Source of the DNA: Ciona intestinalis
Taxonomy: Eukaryota; Chordata; Ascidiacea; Phlebobranchia; Cionidae
Direction: 5' to 3'
NCBI RefSeq assembly: GCF_000224145.3
Contig: NC_020168.2
Coordinates: 3,700,561-3,764,560, forward strand
Length of the DNA stretch: 64,000 nt
Under the pieces are notes generated by a model. That model saw only the letters and a list, made by a program, of their open reading frames with translations, was not told the DNA's origin and did not search any database. How positions within the stretch are numbered: position 1 is the first letter of the stretch; each line of letters starts with the position of its first letter. This document shows, in pieces, positions 34,101 to 44,101 of this stretch. The translations under genes and the position numbers were made by a program.

Positions 34101-37100
34101 AAGTTTATACCATATAGGCATAACTTTGTTGATTTTTGCTCAAAATCTTGAATGACATTGTTAAAATGCAGTTTTATACCATAGTTGTATTAAGTATATG
34201 GAACCTCATTGAATAGTGTGTTAAATACTGTATACTTTGGCTCTGCATGGAAAAACTAATTTTAGCTTTAAAACTGGGGTGATAAAACACAGTGCTACCT
34301 GCTACATCTATTTTTTATTACTGTTTCACGTGTGCATATGTGTCTGATTAGATAAAGGTATAGTTAAAATTGAATGAACAGTCTATAGGCTACCTGCTAA
34401 AGTATATTCTTACAAATACACTGTGTAATGTTAAGGAACCCTGTTGTGATACATAATCACATGCCACCTTAGCTTTTGAAACAGGAGTGACATCATATCC
34501 ATTTTAAGCCTATAATAGCTTTATCCTGCTGTCAGGTGGGTGTACAAACAAGTGTGAAAATTACATTTTTTAAAGAAAAGAAAATCTAACGAAAATATGA
34601 ATTTATTTAATAAAATATTTTTTTATGGTATTAACTGAACCTAAATCTGTGTTTTTGAACCACAGATTGCATTTTGTTAAAAGTATTTATTTAAAGCATG
34701 TTTAGCCATTTTTTGAAGTATGCTGAATAAGCTTTTTAAGTTAGTATTAAAGTAAGCAATAATTAACATATTAACTACATTTTAACAATGTCAACCTAAG
34801 ATTTTGCTAAAATCATAAAACATGACAGTTATGCTTTTAATCATTGTGAAAATTAATAAAAAAAGTTTCTATGCGCAACCAACACATTCAAATCAGTACC
34901 ACCAAAGTATTGAATGATTTATGATCAGTGTAACTTGAAACCGCATTACGCACTGCTATACTGTTGTTACTACGTATAACAGCGCCTCTCAGTTCAATTT
35001 CCAAACCTATTTCCTTATTGTGGGCTGTCGTAGTGGGGCATGCCACACTATTGTTTAGTGTAACCACAGATTTATAACTTCAGGGCCTGTTTCGAATCGG
35101 CGGCGGCGCGGCTAAATTAAAGAAGTTCCGAGCACTAGCTGATGGTGGGGTGTTGGATTTTAATGACTATGACGCACAGGACGATATACACGCCGTCGCT
35201 GGCGCTCTTAAGCAATATTTGAGGGAGTTGCCAAACCCGTTGCTTACGCATGAGTTGCATGATGAATGGATTGCTGCTTCAAGGTATTTCCCTTTTTTAC
35301 AAAAATTTAAGAGGCTGTATTTTACACCAATTTAAAAGAGAGTGTATTTCACATGTATTTTACACCAATTTAAAAGAGAGTGCATTTTACATGTATTTTA
35401 CACTAATTTAAAAGAGACGAGCTGGCATAGGCATAATGTTAGAGACACATGTCACCTATGTTTTCTGTGTTGGTAACCCATGTCACCCAGCTAAAACAGG
35501 GGTGACAGACTGACAACGAAGGTTTTTCCTTCACAATTTTGCAGCTTCAAAGTATAATGTCCTTTTATAAATCATTAAGTTTCCCTATGTTGGATGACTC
35601 AGTCTAACTGGATTTAACTGTGTTCGTCCAGATTTTGTTAAAAGCTAAAAAACTGCCTGCTTATGCTACCTGGCTATTATGTTGTAAACATGACACATAC
35701 ATACATAGTTCTATAATATGGTTGAATTTGCGTTTGCTTTTACTAGTATTTCGGACAATGTAGCTTCACAGTTCTATATGGTTGAATTTGCCTTTTTCTA
35801 GTATTTCGGACAATGACGCAAAGCTGCAACAGCTTTGGACCGTGATTGACAAGTTGCCTGCTGAAAATAAAGCCAACTTAAAGTGAGCGAATGTTATATT
35901 ACGTATATAAGTTTACATCTATATATACATTATACATATAAAGCAATAAAAGAATAGCAAAATACCAAATGAGAATCTGGTAACCCGGTTCAATAAACTT
36001 AGATCAACCAAAACAAAAGCCAGGAAAGACAGGGTAATTTCAACTCTGGACAAAATCTCAGGTCGCCTGATGTATATTGACTTTTGTTCTTACCCATATA
36101 CAATGAAAAGACACACACACACATACATGTGTATAGCTTAGCTTAAACAGCTCAAAGCTACACCCTGTTCATTATACGACTACTTCACATATATACCTAA
36201 AACAATTCACCTAGCTAAATAATGAACATGTCAATCCCTATTCTGACGCAATTAATTAACGTGTGAATTGCTATTATGTCGCAATCAATTGCCGGGTCAG
36301 ATAAACGCTAATATGATGCAATGAATCCATGGTGAATCCCTACTATTTCGTAATAAACATTCTGCTTGGCTGATGAAAATTTATAAATATAAAGAAGTGC
36401 TACTTCTGGGACAGACTTAGTTTGTTTATTACCGGCTGCTTAAGGGCTAAGTTCATTTATTTTACACGCAACTGAGAAAAACGCACCAAGCTTATTTTGC
36501 CTATTCACGACAGATATAAGTTCGTACACGCCATTTATTGACATATGAGCGGCGCCATGGCATAGTGGTTAGCCTGTCTGCCTGTAACCCAGAGGTAATG
36601 AGTTCAAGGCTCGATGCTGCTGCCATTGTGGACGTATGTTGGGCATGACACNNNNNNNNNNNNNNNNNNNNNNNNNNNNNNNNNNNNNNNNNNNNNNNNN
36701 NNNNNNNNNNNNNNNNNNNNNNNNNNNNNNNNNNNNNNNNNNNNNNNNNNNNNNNNNNNNNNNNNNNNNNNNNNNNTGCATTTCGTGGATGCTTTTGTGA
36801 CATCACTAAGCAGTGCTACCAGATATATTTATTTGAATTGAACCAGCAGCTTCCGATTGGACGACAAGAGTTCCCGTATAAGATCCATGATTGGTTGGTT
36901 TGAAAGTAACGGGTAAATTAGCACAATGCATTGCTCTGTGATGTAATATTAAGACTTTTTAAAGGGGTAATAATAATAACTTTCAGTAATTAATTAGATC
37001 ATACTTAAAAGTTAAAAAAAACTATTGAGCAGATACATTAAAATATTATGTTTTATTTAAAAGACCGGTTTCAGAGATTAAAACAGGATTTATTAACAAT

Positions 37101-40100
37101 AACTATTTGTCTCTTTATTTGATTACAGTAGCGAAGATTTAGAAATTTTTAAAGAAAATACAGGATATAGCGACAAAACAACAGTTGTCAAAACATGCTT
37201 ACAGTAAAAAACTTATATATTTAAAACAAAATAAGCGTGGCTGTTACACCTAGCCAACAAACAAGCCATTTATTTTAATTAAGTTAAACTTCTAATACAG
37301 ACAAAAATGTTTGTAAAACTAAAAATATGATGTCAGTATTAAAGTTTAGGTAAATGGAAAAAGATGTTTTTTTTGATTTCAAAATTAGGTAAATGTGATA
37401 TCATGTTAATACTAACAAACTACCTGATCGTGTGTTTCTGATGTGTGATGTAAAATGGCTGCCGCAGATTCATGAATTTCACCTGTTATATTACGACAAA
37501 ACAACAATAGAATTAATGAGCTTAAAAATATTAATAAAGCATGTATGATAAAAATGACCTGAAAAACTAGGAAATGTCAGATTAAAACAATTTGCAAAAA
37601 GCTGCATTACTTGTATATGTATATGTATACTGTATTACATATTCATATAACTAGCATTACAAATTGAAAAAAAAAAAAAAAAACTTTAGTAATTTGTTAG
37701 AAGTAGATTAACCAAAACACTTACAGTATGAGCTGACTTTCCTTTATTTTTCACAGGAATTTTAATTGTTTTTGATTCTCCAACTTTAACAGAAGGAAAT
37801 TGAAACGATTCCTTCGAGATATAAATATCACCACTGTAAACAACATTTAGAAGGTTTACTCCCTTAATCACCCACAAAGTAATATACACGGTAACTCGTT
37901 AGCTGGCACGAGGTGTTAAACCCGTGTGATAACGACTGTCGTTGTCCGGCCACACGAGAATAAAGTAAGTACATTCACATNNNNNNNNNNNNNNNNNNNN
38001 NNNNNNNNNNNNNNNNNNNNNNNNNNNNNNATGTTGGGCATGACACTTAACAGCAATTGCTCCAACCCAGTGGTCACTAAGTAATGGGTTGTCCAAATTA
38101 TCAGCAATACATAAAAAAATTCAAAAAAAAAAATTACCCACAAAGTAACACATACATGGTAACTCGTAAGCTGGCACAAGGCGTTAAACCCGAGTGATAA
38201 TGACTGTCGTTTTTCGGCCACGCGAGAATAAAGTAAGTACATTCACATTCATGAGCCCATATTCACTATCACACACATGTTTACAAAACATCACAGCCAA
38301 TGAAACTCTTTTTCTCAGATACCTAATCAAGTTCTGTGCTGTGGTGGCAGAGCATCAGGATGTAAATAAGATGAGTCCCGGAAACATTGCATTAGTTCTC
38401 GCTCCTAATCTACTGTGGTCTCATATAGATGACATTGGGTGGGTACTGTTATCAATATATATATATATATAAATATATATAGTGGAATTTTTTTATATTT
38501 AGTTAATTAATGCTTTACCATTCTCCAACCCAATGGTTTCTTACGGGTTCTATAAATTATAAAATAATGTTACAAAAAAAAAATTTCTAACAAATTTTTA
38601 TTACTCACAAAATTGCATATGGGTAACTCCTGAGCGAAAATGAGGTTTGTGAAACAAAACACCTTGTAATGACTTCCGTTTTCCTCTTGGAAAAATAAAA
38701 CAAGATTCAACCATTTATTCATGTAAATATTTGAATTTCATTTAACCTTTAAAACTTCATCAATGCATCACATCGATGCATTTCGAATTTTATGAATATT
38801 TTCAATGAAACTGTATTGTAACTCTTTCCACCTATCGCATTAACAGTGTTGTGGTTATATAAAATAATAAAGAAACAAGGAACATGTTTTTTGCATCTAT
38901 CCTTGCTCCCACTCCATTGCAGCAATTTCCTCTCTTTACTAAATGACTCATTCGATTCCAGAAACTCACAGTTGCGATTGTACAACAATGCACTTTGTCT
39001 ATGCTTCATGTTTTCGTTCTGGTTATAATGAGTCACTAATGTTTCGTTGAATATAACACCACTACTGCACCATACACCATTGTGTATAGTAGGATGGGTT
39101 GTAGCACATGAACCCCGAATACCCAGTTTGTGTTTTAAACAATTAACAGCGCCTATGGGATTCATGAGGATTCTGTTTCATAATTTTTTGAATGTTCTTT
39201 CTTTACTACCAAATGGGACGGGAAACAAGAATAAAAAGTTGTCCCATCTTTCCTTAACCTACTACATTTTATGCTCATTCTGTGTATCATTTTATAAGTT
39301 GATTGGCAACATTTTATTCCGCAGGTTTAATACAACCATTACAGCCTAGTCTTGAACCCATTACCTCTACGTTAGAGGCGCTAACCACTTTACTGCAGCG
39401 CCGAAATGATTTTGGTAAACGAATTTAAATTATAAACTGATTTTACCTTGCAGTAAACGAATGATGGAATCAAACCTGATGGCGAACGTAGTGGAAAGTA
39501 TTATCACATATTCAGATTGGTTCTTCCCTGGAGGTATCTGTTCATGTTATTTTTATATTGTATAATAGCCTGCACCAACTGAATGGAGCATAAACTTAAT
39601 CCCACGAAGCAATTAATTTGGTTGTTCTGTGCTAAGGTGTCCCATATTCTCCCTCCCTACTGTATATATCTAAACAACAAAAAGTTTTAAACATTTTCTA
39701 TACTTTAAGCAGAACTAAGTAGAAAAAATAGATACTCAAAGTCAGGTTGTCGCACTTACATAGAATAAAACTAAATTAAAAAAACAACAAAAAGTGCTAT
39801 TAAAGCCCAAACTAATTTTTAATAATAAAAATAAAATGTTCTTGTTTTTATATTGCTTTTTGTGACTTGTCATAGATTTTATTAAATTCGTTATTTTGCC
39901 TGTATTAACAGCTAGCATACACTATTTATTAATGAAGCTTATGTGGTTTATAATGGTTAGTACACGTATACTAGAATCTAGATTGACATTACATTGTTGT
40001 GACTAAGTTTGTTGACTACATGTTTTTTTTTATTTTGATCCCTTTTGTTAAATTTAGGACTTAATTTTAAATTTGAATTAAAAAAAATAAGTTTAACTTT

Positions 40101-42363
40101 TTAAAAAAATTTTTTTTAGACTTTGATTTTGTTGTCACTCCGAATGCAACAACCTACAGTGGCAGCCACAGAGATAGTTCACAGTTCAATGATTTCAAGG
40201 TTCCAACCCCTGTGTCCCCTTCTACAAATCACAAAACCCATTCACGCAATTCTTCTACAGACTACAATCTTTCGGACTCTTCCAGGTAAATTTTATAAAA
40301 TAATTTTTTTTTTAGGTTAAACTAATGTTTAGGTCATGTCGCGTTAATATGAGCGAGTTCTATCTTCGACCTTAGCCGACTCGCGCAAATTAAATGCAAC
40401 CAGGAACACCCAGTTTACTGAATACCGATCTTACACGATTATGACACTGTTTATAGGCGATTACAAATGAGGAGTAACGTTCTTTATTAAAACACAATAA
40501 AAAGGGTGGTAATTACAATGCAGACCAGCGGATCCCAAACTTATAAAACTGCGGGCCAATATGTGAAATCATAGTTATGCAATGGGCCGTCAGGCAAGGT
40601 TTTTCCCTTCTATATTTGCGGCATGACTTGTATTGGTGAAAATGCGCTTATAACCAATACTGTTAGGTCAAGAAGTTCGACGCATATATGCTGGTAACAA
40701 ACAATGGTTCTAGATTAAGCTTTGTACTTGCGGAGTACAAGACAAGACTGACAGTGGGCCACGTTATTTTACGCAACGAATGAACCATACCTTTGTAGAT
40801 GTTCAACAATGGTATCGCTAAGGTTTATGCTGCTTAGCAGCTTCCTGCTTCACTTCTCGTGCTTCAAAATAAGAAGCTTCCTTGTGTGCTCTGCTACAAA
40901 GGTTTTAAGGTTTTCATTTTGTAGTTCAATTTCTTTAGCGCCGCAATCCATTATGACATACATCCATAGTGGTGCTGTTCGCAGATCGTATTAATTTTGT
41001 GAACAACAGAAACTTCTCAGATAAGCTTTTGCAAAGTATTTCTCAGACAAGCACACAAAACGTTGCGTTAATATGAATGACACCTCTTTAGAGGTTCAAC
41101 AATGGTCTTGAAAAGTTTCACGCTGATACATCTGTAGCGATTGGCGTACGATTACACCATCGATGAAACTATCGGAACTTATTTGTGACCAGTGGCCCAG
41201 CCAGGGGGGATTTAGGGGGTCGAGACCCACCCTTTCAGACCCCCAAAGAAAATAATTTAAAAAAAAAACTTAAAAAAAGAAAATATTGACAATTTTTTGA
41301 TTAAACCTCTCACCCAACCCTTTATTTTTTCTGGCTGTGCTACTGTCTGTGATGGTCTAATTTAATGTAGCACGTGAAAGATTTTAATTTTTCGTATTAT
41401 GTACACATAGGCCAACATTGCCATTCAACCAATCAAATTTTTTTACTGCATGTCAAATAAATCTGTAACTTTTCTAGCGGTACAGTTCAGTCTCCTGCTG
41501 GTAAACAACGGAAAATGAAAAGTAAAGCACCACCACCCCCTACAGCTAATACAAAGTGAGTTATATGTAGTATCACAATAGATGTCTCTTCATTTTGTAA
41601 CATAACGAGCAATGTCTGATGTTGTAACATGAAATAAAGAGCTTCCATATACCTTGTGCTCGCTTACAAGTTACCATGTATTAAATGTTTGTTATTGTGT
41701 TTTTTTGTGTGTGGTGTTTGACGCATACACCCACAATTCTTTGTGATAATTGTATATTAAAGGTGGGATGTACATACAATAACAGTTCGTTTTATTGTTG
41801 TTTTAAAAACCTGATTCTTTTTACCGAACATTTTGGGAAAACACTCTAAAGTTGTGTTGTATTAACTTGGAAAATTAACTGTTTATTTGTGTTAAAGTAA
41901 TTTCTTTAACTCCCACAATATCTAAAACTAAAACCCTTTTCTTCCTAGAAATACGGATCAAAAATCTTCACCCCCCAACTCCCACCCTCCTTCATCTGGA
42001 GGAGGGAACACAACAAAACCTCCCATCGCTGCCAAAAGAACATCCATGCGACGACCCCAGCTTCCTCCTCCCCAACCTCCAAAAGAAGATCCAGTCTTGG
42101 AAGAGGAGGCATCAAAGTCTCGACCCATACCTCCAGTGAGAAAGCGACAGAGTCATCACTCTTCTAACGAGCAATTAAACTCTGCTCCTCGTCGGAACTC
42201 GGATGATAGTCCAGTGGAAGAGCCTCCGATGCCAAATCTTCCCCCACCCCCGTTACCAGAAGACTTTGATCCCACAGAGGGCCTCGCATCAGAGTTGCAG
42301 AAGTCCAGTAGCATCCATTTATCAGATGAGGAAGAAGAGGACGTGATAATGACTCCGCTATGA
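28106..42363 (+). CDS. ARHGAP17: BAR-domain Rho GTPase-activating protein (ARHGAP17/44/SH3BP1 family)
   Basis: Sixteen exons sum to 2016 nt, or 671 residues: 28106-28158, 28770-28809, 28877-28981, 29303-29391, 29854-29965, 31902-32099, 32618-32686, 33220-33301, 33964-34091, 35084-35283, 35802-35882, 38319-38438, 39454-39533, 40120-40285, 41478-41555, 41949-42363. The start MKKQFMRYKLIADQKVGR matches RICH-family BAR domains, and the BAR part runs to about residue 250. The RhoGAP domain begins near residue 275 (EIASPIEACVLCLLEFGLKE). It carries GLFRIGG with the likely arginine finger Arg296, then HAVAGALKQYLRELPNPLL, YLIKFCAVVAEH and GNIALVLAPNLLW. The C-terminal 180 residues are Pro/Ser-rich with SH3-ligand-like clusters (PPLPE, APPPPP). 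The protein ends in MTPL, a possible class I PDZ ligand. Family members act on Rac/Cdc42 at membranes and junctions. Vertebrates have several paralogues, so the exact symbol is uncertain. Confidence 0.9.
28170..28480. repeat. 155-bp tandem duplication in RhoGAP intron 1
   Basis: TAATGTTATATTAAACTGTG starts at 28170, and its diverged copy TAATGTTATATAAAACTGTT starts near 28325. Both end in GGTAATTAAGTTATTA. A second diverged duplication follows at about 28490-28765 (CCCTATAAATTGCT units). Confidence 0.7.
29440..29790. repeat. diverged tandem repeat in RhoGAP intron 4
   Basis: ATTACTTTCAATATTGTGTA, CTGGCAAATATCCAAC and GATACAAAC blocks occur about three times (near 29450, 29555, 29705). Confidence 0.65.
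30070..30273. mobile_element. palindromic MITE
   Basis: Diverged left end (TAGTACTGTTCTGAAAGATG) and right end TTTCTCCCACCCCACT around the conserved interior (ATCCTGATCGAGTTTTAAAC, TTCACTACCAAATGGGA). Confidence 0.7.
31676..31874. mobile_element. palindromic MITE
   Basis: Ends TAGTAGGGTTGGGAAGATGG and CCCATCTTCTCCAGCCTACC, interior conserved. It ends about 27 bases before the exon 6 acceptor of the RhoGAP gene. Confidence 0.8.
32265..32420. repeat. TATATGGGTGAGG-type interspersed repeat
   Basis: It begins TATATGGGTGAGGTTCTTAT; the same opening occurs at about 33750 and 58520. A likely fourth SINE-like family, of which only short blocks are shared. Confidence 0.45.
33750..33920. repeat. TATATGGGTGAGG-type interspersed repeat
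   Basis: TATATGGGTGAGGCTTTATG at the left and TGTAGGACCTCACCCTTGCA at the right form imperfect inverted ends (GGGTGAGG / CCTCACCC). AATGGCCCAACTCTGGC resembles 8610-8690 (GGGCCAACCCTGGC). Confidence 0.5.
35315..35420. repeat. short tandem repeat after RhoGAP exon 10
   Basis: About 40-48-bp units containing TGTATTTTACACCAATTTAA and AAGAGAGTG, nearly three copies. Confidence 0.7.
35708..35820. repeat. 55-bp tandem duplication containing a 3' splice site
   Basis: TATGGTTGAATTTGC, a pyrimidine tract, then CTAGTATTTCGGACAATG occurs twice. The copied AGs end at about 35746 and 35801, so an acceptor and the first bases of RhoGAP exon 11 are duplicated. Confidence 0.85.
36548..36651 (+). repeat. 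tRNA-derived SINE head, cut by assembly gap
   Basis: GGCGCCATGGCATAGTGGTT (A box) to GAGTTCAAGGCTC (B box), then CATTGTGGACGTATGTTGGG and CATGACAC before the run of N. It is in RhoGAP intron 11. Confidence 0.8.
36652..36776. other. assembly gap (125 N)
   Basis: Unresolved bases immediately after a SINE head, in a RhoGAP intron. Confidence 0.99.
37083..37275 (-). repeat. third-family (ATT)n-type repeat
   Basis: Shares GTCTCTT, GTAGCGAAGATTT, CAGGATATAGCGACAAAACA, ACAGTTGT and AATAAGCGTGGCTG with the 11228-11440 copy, same orientation. Confidence 0.75.
37880..38250 (+). repeat. two SINE copies flanking an assembly gap
   Basis: A tail unit at 37880-37980 (GGTAACTCGTTAGCTGGCAC, GATAACGACTGTCGTTGTCC) is followed by 50 N. 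Then comes a near-complete body at 38031-38250 (GTTGGGCATGACACTTAACA, CCAACCCAGTGGTCAC, TGGTAACTCGTAAGCTGGCA, AATAAAGTAAGTACATTCAC). Confidence 0.8.
37981..38030. other. assembly gap (50 N)
   Basis: Fixed-size run of N between two SINE segments, probably a repeat-induced break of unknown true length. Confidence 0.99.
38618..38722 (+). repeat. SINE tail, diverged
   Basis: GGGTAACTCCTGAGCGAAAA, TGAGGTTTGTGAAACAAAAC, then AATAAAACAAGATTCAACCA and TTTATTCAT match the SINE tail order. It is in RhoGAP intron 12. Confidence 0.55.
39087..39270. mobile_element. palindromic MITE
   Basis: Ends TATAGTAGGATGGGTTGTAG and CCCATCTTTCCTTAACCTAC around the conserved interior. Confidence 0.7.
39335..39408 (-). 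repeat. tRNA-derived SINE head
   Basis: Minus-strand A-box-like AAGTGGTTAGCGCCTC and B-box-like GGGTTCAAGAC, the same head as at 36548, in RhoGAP intron 12. Confidence 0.65.
40510..41165. mobile_element. degraded hAT-like insertion (tentative)
   Basis: CAGCGGATCCCAAACTTATA followed by ACTGCGGGCCA resembles the common hAT terminus. The right end was not located, and no intact transposase frame remains. Confidence 0.35.
41190..41345. mobile_element. 156-bp non-autonomous hAT-like element
   Basis: Inverted ends CAGTGGCCCAGCCAG and CTGGCTGTGCTACTG, flanked by an imperfect 8-bp target duplication (TTTGTGAC / TCTGTGAT). It lies in RhoGAP intron 14 and has no coding capacity. Confidence 0.65.
41640..41750 (-). 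repeat. SINE fragment
   Basis: Reverse-strand body, TTGTGCTCGCTTACAAGTTA and GCATACACCCACAATTC in plus orientation; tail partly deleted. Confidence 0.55.
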
Positions 42364-44101
42364 TCCTCGCATCCATGCATCACTGATCTGTGAGGATTTC
42401 CCGAGAGAAATAGCGCCAACGTCCTAAATCTTGATCCTTATCTAGTTATCCAAGATTAAAATATTAGATTTTTATATTCTCAATGTATTCTGTTACTTTT
42501 GATCAATGTTTTTCATTTGTTGCTTGGTAATCACACGTTGCATGCACCTCTCCACCTCATACTTGGAGCACGGGAAATTTCTTCGATAATAAGAAAGAAA
42601 AATTTGTGCAATCTGTTTCAAACGTCCACTGCTAGCTTTGTAAATTATCCTTTCATAATTTTGTCTGGTAGGGACTGAATCTTGAAACCCAGTTAACTTT
42701 TCTGCGTGTAAACGCTTTACAACGAGTGCTTTACATGTTCAATTTTCAAATCTTATTCTATTTCCAAATTATTCAGCACACATATTACTCCGCTAATGTC
42801 TCAGCACTCTCAATCTCCAAAAAGTAGTTCAAGGCTGGACCACTGTTATATGATCTATGTCAACATTTAAGGTACGCGAAAAATTAACTGTATCTGCACC
42901 AGCCTTACCAATGTGCTGAAATCAGTCTCTCATTTTTGCTTTCTATCTGCACTTGTCTTATTTCTCAATTTTAAATGAATCAAATGTTACAGCTATCTAT
43001 ATATTCCATCTTGAAATCGTGTAAAGTGTTTCGAGAGATTACGCAGCTCTTTTGGGTTGGCAGGTCCATTATTAACACATAGCAGGGTGGGGGAAGATGG
43101 GACACCTTTTCATTCTATTTTCTTGGCGCAATTTGTAGTAAACGAAAAAAATTTTAACAATTATAAAACCGTATCCTCGCAACTCCCATAGACCGTTGTT
43201 ATTTGTTTAAAACACGTTCAGGGTATTTAAATATTATGTGTGATAGGTGTCCCATCTTCCCCCACCGTACTATATCTATTATTTTACTTGCATGTTCCAC
43301 ACTGCTTATCAACCTTAAAGCTCTAGTTGTTTGCGTATTTCACATTCTCAGCTGATTTTCAGAACCTATAGTAGAAATCACTAGAATAATGCAATTATGC
43401 GTAATTTACTTGTGTTATTCTGTAGTGGTTTATTATTTATTCCCATGTTCAATTTTTGATGTAGAATATTCGCGTATTTGCTTAAAAGATTTAAAATCGT
43501 ACTCGTGCCAACCAATATCTGAGCTACAAGTCTGTTTATGCACAAATAATAAGTCAACATAGTATGCGCTGTGGCTGAGGTATTCAAAATTCTCGAGTTA
43601 AAATAAAAGATACGCCATGTGTTTCAAACAATATTATATGAATTAAAATGACTGCAAAGTTTTTCTATCTCCATTTGACGGGTTAATATTACAATGTAAA
43701 ATTGTTTCAACATTTACCGCTACAAGATTGGCTTAAATTAGTAAAAATAATATAATTTCTATTTTCTAATTTCCAGTAGTCTAAAACAGCTGTTAAGTGG
43801 TAAGCGAGCTTTTTCCGTGCGCCTCGCATGTGTTTGCCAATGTTTTTCATTATGTTTAAGGTGTACCGTCGTCGTACGATGTAGATATTAACGGTGCAAT
43901 AACAGACAACGGAATCTGTCTTGACATGCGATTCAACAAAACACCTGATGATAATTTCCGATTCAACGGCTATGATATCATCGCTTACCGCGCTGAAAAT
44001 TCAATATATGCTGCTACATAACGGTGGCTTGCCACTCGTCGAATCGACAAAGTGCGTTTCGGATCGTGTTCTTCAAATTTCTTAAAATAAGAAATCTCTG
44101 G
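42364..44101. other. intergenic stretch, RhoGAP to mosaic gene
   Basis: 1.7 kb with the RhoGAP 3' UTR (ATTAAA near 42453), a palindromic MITE at 43080-43277 and the 5' region of the mosaic gene. TTTCCAG-TAGTC near 43776 and AAGTG-GTAAGC near 43800 could bound an untranslated exon. An open frame of about 50 codons at 43868-44023 is treated in the findings. Confidence 0.5.
43080..43277. mobile_element. palindromic MITE
   Basis: Ends AGCAGGGTGGGGGAAGATGG and CATCTTCCCCCACCGTACTA; well-preserved interior. Confidence 0.85.

Noticed and set aside
36548..36651. possible tRNA gene
   Set aside because: A and B boxes are present, but no tRNA cloverleaf can be folded. The sequence continues into the SINE body and recurs as a repeat head at 39335 and 14400.
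38749..39165. 138-codon minus-strand frame in RhoGAP intron 12
   Set aside because: It overlaps a palindromic MITE and has no homology or splice support.
40809..40994. plus-strand 61-codon ATG frame in RhoGAP intron 14
   Set aside because: It sits in a degraded transposon-like insertion; no transposase motif is recognisable in either strand.
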